The translations under genes and the position numbers were made by a program. Positions 46,627 through 57,641 of a stretch of DNA of 64,000 bases are shown here, in pieces. The DNA is from Arthrinium phaeospermum (Eukaryota > Ascomycota > Sordariomycetes > Amphisphaeriales > Apiosporaceae). Numbering within the stretch: position 1 is the stretch's first letter; each line of letters starts with the position of its first letter. The DNA lies in the NCBI GenBank assembly GCA_006503535.1, contig QYRS01000002.1, positions 4,464,001-4,528,000 on the forward strand. The letters run 5' to 3'. The notes beneath the pieces were generated by a model. That model saw nothing but the letters and a program-made list of their open reading frames with translations, was not told the origin of the DNA and made no database searches.

Positions 46627-48305
46627 TCAACCGTACCGCACGGGTCCCCCGCTCTTATCCCCAAACCAATCCTCCGCTGCCAGCGACTCTTCGGCCGAGG
46701 CGTAGTTGATAATGGTGCTCTTCATAGTCGTGTACTCGCGCAGCGCATCGACGCCGTTCTCGCTGCCGATGCCACTGGCCGACTTGGCGCCGCCCCAGGG
46801 GCTGCTCGGGTCGTTGCGGTGGTGCGTGTTGACCCAGACGATGCCCGCGTCGATCCGCTCCGACACCCGGAACCCCTGCGCCAGGTCCTTGGTCCAGACC
46901 GACGCCCCCAGGCCGAACTCGCTGTCGTTGGCCAGCGCGATCGCCTGGTCCTCGGTGTCGAAGCCCACGACGGCAATGACGGGACCGAAGGCCTCTTCGC
47001 GCCAGATCCGGGTCCGTAGGATGCTGTCGTTGCTACCCTGGCTTGATACAAGCACTGTGGGCTCGAAGAAGTAGCCCTTGGTGAAATCGGTCTCGTCAAG
47101 TTGACTCTGACCCCTCATTCTCTTGCCGCCAACAAGGGCTGTGGCATTGCCACTTTCGACGGCTTCGTCCACCAGCGTCGTGACGTTCTGTAACTGCTTC
47201 GCCGATATCAGGGGCCCCATCATCGATTCCGGGTTGCTTGGCGACCCCATCCGGCGAGTAATGGACTCCGTCTTGGCCTTAAGCTTCTCCAGAACCTGGT
47301 CCAAAACCGCATTCTCGACGATGATGCGGGTGCTCGCAATGCATGTCTGCCCGCTAGCCATGAACGACCCGAACGCAATACCATTCACGGCAACGTCGAT
47401 ATCCGCGGCCGCGAAGACAACCAGAGGGGCTTTCCCGCCCAGCTCGGCCGTGTAGCGAGCGAGGTTGCCGCCCGCTATACTTCCAATGGCTCTACCCGCC
47501 ACCGTACCGCCCGTGACATCGACCTTGCGTATAAGCGGGTGCTGCACCAGCGCCTTACCCGTCGAGGCCCCGTAGCCAGGAAGCACGTTGAAAACCCCGT
47601 CCGGCAAACCCGCCTCCTTCAGCAGTCTTCCCAGGGCCAACGTCGTCAGAGGCGTCAGCTCGCTCGGCTTAGCAACGACGCAGTTCCCCGCCGCCAGAGC
47701 CGGGGCCAGCTTCTTGACCGCGATCAGCAGCGGGTGGTTGAAGGGCGTGATCTGCGCCACGACCCCGAGCGGGACCCGGTCCACCCAGTTGTGCAGCTTG
47801 CCCACCGTCGGCAGCACGGCCCGCTCCTCGGTGCGTAGGAGGGCGGCGTAGTATTTGAACCAGCGTACCAACGAAGGGACCTGCGCCCGCATCTCGCGCA
47901 CGGCGCGGCCCGTCTGGCGCACCTCGAGCGGGATCAGGTTGGGTACTTCCTTGGCGAGGAGTGTGGCCGCAGCTTCGAGGACGTCGGCCCGAGCGTGGGG
48001 CGAGGCTCTGGACCATATGCCGGATTGGAAGACCTTTTGGGCTAGCTGGATGGTTTCGTCCACGTCTTCGGGGCTAGCGCCGTGGCATCTGCACGCTTAA
48101 AGTCAGCGGCATTGTTACTGTTTGGATGAGATGGTGTGATTTACTGTGCAAATACTTCACCCGTGGCTGGGTCTTCAATCGGGATGCTAGTGGGGTGTCA
48201 GTACTGTGCTCTCGTGTCCGAAGATAGGTGTTGCAAGCAAACCTACAGTTCAGCCTGGCCGGGTCGTTCTTGGCCATTGACCCACATAAGGTATGTTTCT
48301 GCCAT
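46627..48305 (-). CDS. Aldehyde dehydrogenase (NAD(P)-dependent)
   Basis: Three exons (48247-48305, 48145-48186, 46627-48088) give 520 residues with consistent phases. The start MAETYLMWVNGQERPGQAEL is followed by IPIEDPATGEVFAQ across the first intron. Core motifs: ITPFNHPLLIAVKKLAPALA, the cofactor-binding PSELTPL, VTGGTVAGRAIG, the catalytic Glu249 in ELGGKAPLVV and the nucleophile Cys283 in SGQTCIAS, then EEAFGPVIAV and WVNTHHRND with PWGGAKSASGIGSENG. It resembles the betaine/aldehyde dehydrogenase branch, with possible substrates from aromatic or short aldehydes; the exact one cannot be read from sequence. There is no targeting signal. Confidence 0.92.
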
Positions 48306-48911
48306 CCTGCATAAACGTTTTTGAGATACTCAGCTTGAATGAAGGATGTTTAAGGGGCTATGTAAGCAATGTTCGACGTTGAGTTTATCTTTGTAGTCGG
48401 GGGGTAATAAGGTTAAGAGCGGGGCCGTCGGCATGTCCCGACGTTTGTGCATCCTCGGCCCTCATTGCGTTGAGCCGGAAACCGTCGGTGAAACCCGATA
48501 AGATGCACCAGCAAGCTCAACTTACATAAGAGTCCTAGAATGTTGCATAGCATCTTACATTCCCTCAGTCTTCAATGTGAAGAAGAAGTTCTGTAAGTCA
48601 CAAAGAGTATTCTGGACAAATAAACAAGTCAATCGTGTCAAGACATGTGAATGATGCCCTGAAAATTTCATTGAGGTCGTCAATATGTTCTTGGTAAGCT
48701 GCTATGTAAAAGAATGTGTTGATCCAAACGATTGTCTGATAATCGAGCTGTCAAAACGCCCTCCAAATTGTTTCCGTCACCAACACATCCGCTCGTTCAT
48801 AACACTCCTTACAGATTGCACAAGGATCCCAATTTGTCCTTCATTGTGCCTTTCCACCCTTCATTTCCAACCACAGCACCAAGTCCATTGCGGCCTAGAC
48901 ACACAGCCTTA
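48306..48911. other. Intergenic region upstream of the aldehyde dehydrogenase
   Basis: About 600 bp. It is the probable ALDH promoter and the 3' flank of the next minus-strand gene. No gene seen. Confidence 0.5.
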
Positions 48912-50546
48912 CTAGCCAAGCTTCTCCAGCTTTTCAAAATTCTCGCTGTTCCTCCGCCGGAGGCTTGCGGGCTGGGTCGGGTGCAAGGCTTTTAGTTGGT
49001 GGTGGTAGCTGAGATCAGCCGATGTTAGGTCGTTGAAGGTAGATGCGACAGTAGTATTATCAAGACGTGAGCGATTCAAATTGCGAATGAACTTACGCAT
49101 GCCTCTAACTCTGGGATCTGGAATTCGGTTCGAGAGGATCTCGGGTGTCGAATCGGGGCCCGACTCGTTGCCATCAGGCGCCAGGTCGGAGGCGCTGTCG
49201 CCTGCACCATGTCGCTGTGCTTTGCGGACGTTGACCCAGGAGCCAAGGGATTGACCGAAAGCTGTGACGCGGCCGACGAATAATGTAAGGACGACCGGCA
49301 TGGACAGACAGACCATGCCTAAGTTGCATTCAATGAGACTGTATTTCCACGATCTTAGTATTGTCTGCTCCAAACTGGTCGTGAAGAAACATGAACTGGA
49401 TTCCCTTGAGGAGCTTGCTCACCTTGTCATCATGATATATATCCCATACCAAGTCATGTCTTTCTGATTCCAGATCGTTTTGCTGTGACGGCAGATGATG
49501 TTTATCACACCAGCTGCAGTGGCTCTGCATAGACTGTCAGCACGAGAACATTCATCTTCTGTGCAGTGCATACTTACAGCAATCCGGTAGCGAAGATGAG
49601 ACTGATACCCCATTTCCGTTTGTACGAAAGGGCAAGCTTGGGTACCTGATGCATGGGGATCAGTAGTATGTAGATGTCAGAAATCACGCTCATGTAGCAG
49701 GCAGCGAGGACCAGCTTGTTAGGCTTATCCGCCATCTGTGCTTGGTACCCCGGATCGAGGTACCCTCCGTCTCCTGGCATGGCGCAGACCAGGTATGCAA
49801 TCAGCCATGCGACGTAGAAAGTCAGCACCACTACGATGCCCGCCCAGACCATAGGCCGGATGTGATCCTTGGGGCCAAACAATCGCAAGTAAAACACAAA
49901 GAATGCACACTTGATTGTGGTGTTGGCTGAGCGGACCAGCGGCGAGTTCACGATAGCCAGCTGGCACGTAAGTTAGCAATTTCAAGCATCATTGAGGGCG
50001 ATGAAAGAAACGTACTTTCGAGTAATAGATCCACTTGCGGAGGGTGACATCCCAGATGTGAGTGCCAGCTGGACCGCCGCCCGGCTTGTCCAACACTGCA
50101 AGTCATTGTCTTGTCAGCGGAAAACATAAGTGAGATACAAACGTGGTGTAAAAGCAGACTCACTCATCAGACTCTCGATGTTCAATGCCAAAGTAAATAG
50201 CTAGGTATCCGTCATGTCAGGCTGACATGATCATTGTTAGTTCCAGATGGGGGTCTTACGGCTGCAAGAATACAGAGATCTAGAAAGACTTTGTGAGTAA
50301 AGAGGACAGTGGTTGCACTGCAAGATATGAGTATGATGACTTACAATCCTCGGCACCGAAAGATTTGGTTATCCTCAAGCGGACGTATACTCTACTTGCG
50401 GTGAAAAGTACCATGAGTGCAGTCATGACAGCAATCACAATGACCAGTTGGTATGAATGGGACTCCGGATCGTCGAAGTTTGGCTCGACACCTGGAGGCG
50501 CTTTCCCTACCGGGGTGTGGTCCAGGTACCAGTCGTAGTCACCCAT
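48912..50546 (-). CDS. Rhodopsin-like seven-helix membrane protein (Pth11/SAT4 group)
   Basis: Seven exons (50345-50546, 50260-50279, 50164-50200, 50016-50095, 49578-49960, 49423-49524, 48912-49338) give exactly 416 residues. One exon is only 20 nt. The start is MGDYDWYLDHTPVGKAPP. Hydrophobic helices are seen in LVIVIAVMTALMVLFTASRV, YLCILAALFTLAL, TIKCAFFVFYLRLFG, GIVVVLTFYVAWLIAYLVCA, YMSVISDIYILLIP, GISLIFATGLLATAAGVINI and LGMVCLSMPVVLTLFVGRVT. The motifs RVYVRLRITKSFGAED, SDIYILLIP and IECNLGMVC are typical of the fungal rhodopsin-domain (SAT4/DUF) family that includes Pth11-type receptors. No CFEM domain is present. The C-terminal tail is long, charged and cytosolic. Ligand unknown. 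Confidence 0.9.
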
Positions 50547-53500
50547 GGTGGCAGTGTGTGCACGCGATGCTATGCTGTTGTGTCTTGGGGCTTTGTCGCA
50601 GGTGTATAATATTCCAGCTGCAAAGAACAGCGATGCAATCCCTCGAAGAACTGGAAAGCGAGGAGCGTGACGGTGACAGGAAATGTGTTGGGTTTGGAGA
50701 TTCCCACGGTACTTAAGCTGCTCGTCTCCAACTGCCTCCGATTTGACTGAGCTAGGGATAGGGTCGTAGCAAACACGGGCGTCGGGTAGTGGCTTGTTTG
50801 CTTGCTTCTTGGCGCAATAACGTGGCATTTCTCGTGCGACCCCAATCGTCCTTGCGTCGCTTTTCATTTGCCGGCAGGCAGCCCGGTCGCACGGCGTCAA
50901 GCAAGGCGCTCTGTTTGCTCGCGTTATCGAGGCAGCCTTCGCTTCGAGAGGGAAGAGGGGAAGACGATCATCATCGCATAGCGGCTGGCGGTCAAGCCAT
51001 TCGTAGCCACATGATATGATTGACCTTACTTTCACCACTTTCACGATAGCAGGCATTCCGTGCAGAATCAAGCCGGTCACCGGTCATCGGAACGCCATCC
51101 TCCCATCACAACTAATCAGTTGCTGGTGCGTTCTTTGCGTGATTAGTTTTGCAAACTTCGCTTCCACGTTGTTCGGGCCGCGAACGCTCATGTAAGGGAG
51201 GGGCCGTCCGCAATATCGGTAAATGGAAGCAACCCCAATGTGACCCAACAACCAACTGTTATCCGAGCCCATGCCAAACTAGACTGAAACTGCTGGGGGC
51301 TGCAGAAGGGGCTGGACATCGTGAAAAGACAAAAGTTCCGTGCCGGCGCAGAAACGCAGAAGAAGTGCACAAATGCGAGAAGGCAACCAATCTTTGCGTT
51401 TCAAATGCCGCCTCTGCCAAGCTATTGTCTCCAAACCCTGGCGTCGTCTGCCCGTAGGTTCCTGCGAACACATCGTGATTATGTGGCTTGCGCGGGGTTG
51501 GTTCTTCTCCAGAGAGGTGCGAACCAGCACGTCGGGATTTGCTTGTTATTGGATGGCAGCTGGCCTGACACCAAATGTCAATCGGCCCATCTACCAAGTC
51601 ATTGCTGATTAATCTCCTTCGTATTGACAACTAATTGTATCCATGCCATAATGGCCATCCATGACAGGTTGCATTGAACTAGTCGACCCTTAACCATGCC
51701 TGTCGGAATGTATGCACGTATCGGTGCTTGAATGCGCCCGTAGACCCTTCAAGCCGGATTTCGCCTCTCTCTGCTCCTTTTCACAGGGTCCTGAAGGGAA
51801 AACCCAATGAGGGGAGCAAACACCATACAAGAAGACCCTCCCTCTAAGAAACACTGGCTAGGTAATCAATTGCGCTCTTATTGCTTTGACTATACGGATA
51901 TATAGATCAACATCTCGATCATGAGATAACAAGATTGCTTGCTTCTAGCTGGCTATGATTGTCCCTTTCTTTCGATCTAGCCAAATTTCTGGAGGGCGCT
52001 TGTCGATTGTGGCCTTGCGTCACCATTCGTGACTCATATATGCTGTCGCTTTGTATCTTTTGTTCACTTGATTCTTCCTACAAAATCCATTTCTCTTCCC
52101 ACTCATCCGCCTAGAGGGATGGACGTCTAGATCCATGAATCTCTCACTGTTTGGTAAATGGGAAGCTTGGCTGTGATGCTATCCCAGGCTGTGCGAGAAG
52201 CCGACGTGGGAACTGGTCCATTGTTGGGGGAAACCCGTTACCGTCGGATTAGCTTTAACATATGAATACGCAGAGTTCCGGGTCCTGGTAATGATAGAGG
52301 ATGTGCTGCCCGTCGGACTAGTGCTGACTGGCCATCGCTGTCGAGTCATCATTTCATCATCTTTCTAGAGGCGGGTCTCCCTCCTCCCTCCGATGAGAGA
52401 GATCACCAAGTCACAGTATGCAGTTACACTTCTTTCTTCTTTCTTTTTTTTTTCGATTCATACCAAGGTTTCCCGGCAGAAACAAAAGAATACAAATATC
52501 ATCATCGCCGTACTGTATCATGCAAAGGGCATTCTGTATGTATGTTATGTTTCTCACCTTCCATGATGAGAAGAGCTACACAAACAATTCGACAAGCTCG
52601 AACATGGCGACCGAGAGGTAGTCTAAGTTCATCATAGTGTATGCTATTACTTAGCTGTCCCATTGTGCCAAAAGTTTTATGCCTTTGCGACCGAGCCTTA
52701 TGGCCGGTTGAGAGGCTCTGTTATGCTTCTTGAACCCTTTCCCATCCGTCATCACATCCCAGGACGTCGTTTAGTACCTTTAGGTCGCTTCCACCTAGTG
52801 TTTATCGTGGTTCCCTTGGTTGCTTAGTGAGTGGCCGCTGGCCCCTCTGAAAATTCATACCTGTTGGTTGGATAACGGTGTTGTATATGGCGTCAGCGTT
52901 GTGCAACGTCGGCATCAAGCCCGGACTGGCTATGTCTCAATACAATAGCCTCTTGTTATTGTTATCGGTGACCGTCACTCCCTGCCTGTTCTTCGTTGTT
53001 TCTTGTCGTCGTCGGTGCTGCATGAAGCGTTGTCGGTTGGAATGATACTCGTCGGTTTGAAATAGGAGGTCGATCTGCCCGGAGAGAGAAAAGACATGTT
53101 AGATTCCCAAAGTACTTCCTGTGATGGCTCGTAGTTCTTACCAGTTCATTTGATTACTGCCAACGTGGCTTACTGGTGAACTGATGTCTGGTGATATCAT
53201 ACTCAAGAGACATCTATACCCACTGACTGTGTTGCGACACTAGTCAGTCAACGGTATAAAAGTATGATATTAACTTAACCGCGAGGACTGTAGCAAACCA
53301 CACCTCAGTCTGAGCTGACAGTCAAGTGAGCTGAAAGTGTCGGCGAATAATTGAATGCTACAGGCACACAATAAAATAAATTCTTATCAAAATTCAAGCT
53401 TGAGAACGCGCTAGGCGTGCACCACCTCACACCCAGCTTTTTCTTTTTGGCACAGCAACAACAAGCAAAAGCTCGATTTCCTTTTGTGGCTTTTTTAATT

Positions 53501-54102
53501 CTCCATTATTCACAGTTCGTGGTCTTGGGAGTTATTTCATATTGAAGAGTGCAACCGCGATCTCTTCATCTGAACAAACATTTGCCCATCGCCCAATAAA
53601 CGCCGCTTTTTCATCACCGCGCGCGGTCGCTGTCGCGCCGGTCAGAAACATTGCACTTTTCTAACTGCCTTTTCTCTCCTCTCAAGAGCTTCAGCCTTGC
53701 TGAATTCGCCTCTTACCCCGATCATCTCGTGCTGTTCGGACATTCAGTTCTGGTGCTTTTCCATCTCTCTGACAGTCGAGATCAGACTGCGACAACAGTG
53801 TAAGTTATTTTGCATATTTCCTTGCTTTCACTTATTTCTTTTCTTTCACAATGTTCTCCAAAGGTCCATTCTAATGTGGTCATCCAGTTCTGGTGCTATT
53901 CCACCTCTGACGGTCAAGATCAGACCTCGACAACGGTGTAAGTCATTTCACATATTTCCTCGCTTTCACATTTTTTCCCCACTACATTCTCCAGATATCC
54001 ATTCTGATGTGGTCGCCCAGCGTATTCTTGTGTCCTCCCTTCAGCTGTGGCCTTTCGCATTCCAGGTTTTGTTCACTCCAAGACCGTTGGAGTTTGCCGA
54101 CC
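50547..54102. other. Long intergenic region with duplicated leader at its right end
   Basis: About 3.5 kb without a supportable gene. The part from 53.7 kb on is a pyrimidine-rich leader carrying the tandem duplication listed separately. Short frames elsewhere show no domain or codon bias, and I see no tRNA by eye. Confidence 0.5.
53741..54019 (+). repeat. Tandem duplication of a 5'-leader exon-intron unit, 140-bp period
   Basis: Two adjacent copies share CAGTTCTGGTGCT (at 53745 and 53885), a GAGATCAGAC/AAGATCAGAC block, CGACAAC followed by GTGTAAGT, TTTCCT-GCTTTCAC, a pyrimidine tract ending CTCCA, and CCATTCTRATGTGGTC. Each copy contains a good splice donor and a possible acceptor, so the unit looks like a duplicated 5'-UTR intron. 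Identity is roughly 80% by eye. Confidence 0.75.
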
Positions 54103-56051
54103 ATGGCCAATCACAACAACCAAGGATCCAAGAGATCCCATGATGACGGCTCCGGTTCTGGTAAGAAGGATAGCCAGGCTAATGAGCCGGCCCGAAAGCG
54201 ACTGAAGGATGGTTCCGGTCTCCCCGCGGTCGCATCTGCTTCAAGTCGTGCCGGCGGCAGCACCCCGCGGGCAGCTCTATGAAACCCCCTCGTGCCACCC
54301 CTGAGCGTGACAGCGGTTCCTCTGCCCGCCCTTCGCCGTCTCTGGCGATTCGGGCTATTCAAGGCATGAATGGTGGCAAGCAAGATTCCGGTAAACCGTC
54401 TGTCCCCCCTGCCTCGTCGGCCCCTCGTGTTCCAGGTGTCTCCCAGTACGGACCCCCTCGCTCGTCGAGTGGCCCTGCGATCCTGCGGGGCAGCGGCAAC
54501 TTCAGGAGTCAGTTACCTGCCAAAGAACCCCACATCACTCGAGCGCCCGTCGTGGTTCCCGTCGTCAAGCCAAGGGGTTCTGCAACGTCGCGCTCCGACC
54601 GCCCTGAGGCCGCAGCCCGCCCGAGAGCGGTCAGTAGCAGCGGCAGTGCTCGACCAGCAGAAGAAGCAGCCAGCGGCAGCAGTAGTTCCCGACCACGAGC
54701 AGCCAGCAGCGGCAGCGACAGTCCCCGACCGGCCGTAGCCAGCGACAGTCCTCGATCGTCAGATTTATGGCCCGCAATGCCGAACGGATCGGAACAGGAC
54801 TACAACAAAAGGATGCGTGACTTCAACGAATACCACAGTAAGGTATACAAAATGTCGCCCACCACTTTTATGAAGGCACACGGCGTGGAGCCCAGCTACG
54901 CAAAACCTGCCCCGAAGAAGCAGGAGCGTACGCCGTCCACCTCCACCCCCGGCAACCGAGCTACCAATAAGGAGGACGGCGGCGCCCGCGTCAGCAACAA
55001 ACCAGTCGCTGCCCAGAGTGAGTCTACCGGTACCCCTACTGGCATCCCGCTGGAGCAACCGGTCAAAGGGAAGGACGAACTCTTCGAGGACTACTGCAAG
55101 CGGGTTAGAGAGTTTCATGACCGAAACAACAGCAACAGCTCTACCGATCCCAGCATGCCCGCCCTCAGACGCGAGGGCGAGTCCCTTCCGGACTTCCGCG
55201 AGCGACAGAAGGCCCACGGCAGCGCGCCCGCCTTCGAGAAGAAGAGACCCGACGAGTCGATCGAGGACTTCCAGAAGCGACAGGACGCGCATTACAAGAA
55301 GCACAAGCTGGGCAAGTACAAGAATGCCAAGGAGGAGCGCGAGGAGGGCGTGGACTACGATGAGCTGCCTTTCGAGAGAGCCGAGAAAGCCAAGAAGGCC
55401 AAGAAAAGCAAGCGCCCCGCCCCGACCCCCCCAAGCATGTGGAAGCCCTCCGCCCCGTCCGGTACCGACAAGCCCTCAGCCTCGTCTGGAAAAGACAGCC
55501 GGGACTTCGACCTCGAACGCTGCACGTACATCAACGAGAGCCGCGACCCTGACTCCGGCATCGAGTTCCCGACCGCGCTGTTCGAGGAGCTCAACGACCT
55601 CGACGTACCCAAGAAGGACGAGTTTAACCGCGCCGACGTTGCGCAGGGTTATCACAGCCTGCCCGTCTACGTCGTGGTCATCGAACAGAACCGTTGCATG
55701 GCCCACTTCAACGTCCTCGGCACCGCGCAAGGCATGAAGACCGTCAACATGCTGGCCCTGAGACTTTTCCGCCAGGAGGTGCCCAAGATCCTGCCGGAGC
55801 TGCGCGAGAGCATCGGCCTAGCCCACGAGGAGGAGCAAGAGTCGCTCGCCCAGCTGCAGGAGCGCCTGGACCGGAACTGGACCAAGGACGTCTGGACAAA
55901 GTCGACGGGCGACATTCGCGAGACTGCCCGGCTCGCCTGGTTCGTGGATCGCGAGGGTGATCACAAAGGCTTGGTAACTCTGAGTGCGGCCCTGCCAAAT
56001 ACCAAGTTCCAAGCAACTGTCAAGGTCATCAAAACCAAGATGGTCCTGTGA
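54103..56051 (+). CDS. Disordered repeat protein of unknown function, one frameshift
   Basis: The start MANHNNQGSKRSHDDGSGSG at 54103 carries a possible nuclear signal (ARKRLKDG). The frame stops at 54282, but a one-base shift near 54265-54275 joins it to the frame running SSMKPPRATPERDSG to the stop at 56049-56051, about 650 residues in all. The middle is Ser/Pro/Arg/Ala low complexity. Residues about 230-420 contain four degenerate copies of a motif of the type E-(D/S)-(F/Y/L)-x-x-(K/R)-x-x-x-x-(F/H): DYNKRMRDFNEYHSK, FEDYCKRVREFHDR, LPDFRERQKAHG and IEDFQKRQDAHYKK. A Lys-rich stretch follows, then a folded-looking C-terminal domain of about 180 residues (YHSLPVYVVVIEQNRCMAHF, LALRLFRQEVPKILPELRES). 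No named family is recognised. Confidence 0.65.
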
Positions 56052-56506
56052 AGTGGGACGGGCTTGCTTTTCACATGGCTTTCGACATGCCTTTCAGTGG
56101 CAGGTGCTTACCAGCATGTTTGGTTTCTGGTTTATGGCGATGGGACAGCGGACAAGCACGACGGCATGAGACGACGAAGACTATGATTCAAGGATAAAAA
56201 GAAATGATGAAAACGACAATGAGCTACGAGCTACAAGGACGATAACACGATGATACCAAAGAGACAATGGTTATGGATGAGACCGGAAATCGGCGATGCC
56301 ACAAGCATCCGGTTAAAAGGACTGACGAATTCATAATGGAAAGCGTCCAACGTCAGTTACTTTGGTTAAATGGACTACGGAGACGCTAGTGTACTATAGA
56401 CAGAGAAATGGAAACTTTGCTAGAACTCACCGCAATGCGATACGATACCTTGTGAATGAAAAAGACCACGCAAATATGTCAACCTCAAGAAACTCCTGTC
56501 TCTCAA
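56052..56506. other. Convergent 3' flanks
   Basis: About 450 bp, A/G-rich, between two convergent genes. No gene seen. Confidence 0.5.
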
Positions 56507-57641
56507 TCATGCGTCTGTGAACCCTCCACCTTTCTTCTCCTTGCCTTTCTTGGGATCCTTCTTCTCGTGACGCACGTTCTTCAAGGAGCACGAAACCCGC
56601 ATGAAGGTCTTCCCAAGCCTAGCCTCCAGCTTCAACGTCGAGGCGTGCGTGAACTTCCAGTCGCCCTTGTACACAAAGCGACGCTCTCGCTCCGGTGACC
56701 CCTCGGCCTCTGCTTCTCCCTTGTTGCTATCGTCGACCCCGGCGTTGTCGATAACATCTTCACCCTCGGCTTTGACTTCACCGCCGTCTTTCTTCGCCGC
56801 GCTCTCGTCAGGAACTGCGGCAGCTGGGGCCTCAATAGCCCGTCTCAGGGGTGTCGACTTGAAGGTACGGGGATGATATCTTGCCATGATCCGCAGCACC
56901 TCGTCAATGGCATCCTTCAGGGTACTCGAGACCTGCACATTGACGATAGAGCCATCGAACTCGTGGACGATGACAAAAACAGTCCAGGCAGAATGGGCGG
57001 ACTTGTCATTCCAGGCGTGTAGCTTCTGGACGCGCTCGCGGTGTAGCTTCGCTGGATAGTGTAGTTCCTTCGTAGGCGTTATCTCGGTCGCCGTCTCTTC
57101 TTGTGGCAAAGGGATTTCCTCAGGCTCGCTATTTGGGATGGGTATCGCAGATGGCGGTGGTGGTGGAGGAGGTGGCAGTGCCTCAGCTGGCAGGGCTTCG
57201 GGGGCGACGTCTGCTGGACTGAGGGTCTTCGAATCAGGCCTTGCGTGTGGCGGTCGTCCGGGCCCGGAGGATTCTCGAAGATGATGATCAGCGGGTTCGG
57301 CTTTGATTAGTCTGTGCTTGAGATATCGTAGCTTCTGTTCCGGTGGTATCGCCGGCCTTCCTCTTGGCTTAGGGGATCTTATTGGACCCACCACAGGAGC
57401 TACGTAGTAGTCTGGATAGGGAGTGAATCCTGCTGCCGTCGCACCATTTCCCCAGCCGACATCATAATGGGCGACGGGGAGATAGGGAACTTGACGGTAG
57501 GTGTAAGGCTGGCGTTGATAGGGATACTGTGGGTACTCCATCGTCATACACTGGTTCGGGTCGTGGTTCTATTTTGGTAGCTGGGGTATCGCGTGTGAGG
57601 TTGTCAAATTCGGATTGCCAAGAGGCTTGTTCCTGGCTCAT
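56507..57641 (-). CDS. AT-hook protein with a C-terminal conserved domain, one frameshift
   Basis: The start MSQEQASWQSEFDNLTRDTP (57641) runs to a PEPVYDD frame that dies. A one-base shift near 57545 joins it to the frame MEYPQYPYQRQPYTYRQVPY and on to the stop at 56507. Features in order: a Tyr/Pro/Gln-rich N-terminus, an AT-hook (SPKPRGRPAIPPE) near residue 95, a poly-Pro run of eight, an acidic stretch, then a conserved-looking domain (HAWNDKSAHSAWTVFVIVHE, VNVQVSSTLKDAIDEVLRIM) and a C-terminal KGDWKFTHASTLKLEARLGK with FMRVSCSLKN. The tail is Lys/Gly-rich. AT-hooks bind the minor groove of A/T-rich DNA, so a chromatin or transcription role is inferred. I do not know the second domain. 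Confidence 0.7.

Noticed and set aside
21298..48305. A possible secondary-metabolite cluster (protease, PLP enzyme, lyase, ALDH, beta-glucosidase)
   Set aside because: No polyketide synthase, NRPS, terpene cyclase or cluster regulator is present, and housekeeping genes are interspersed.
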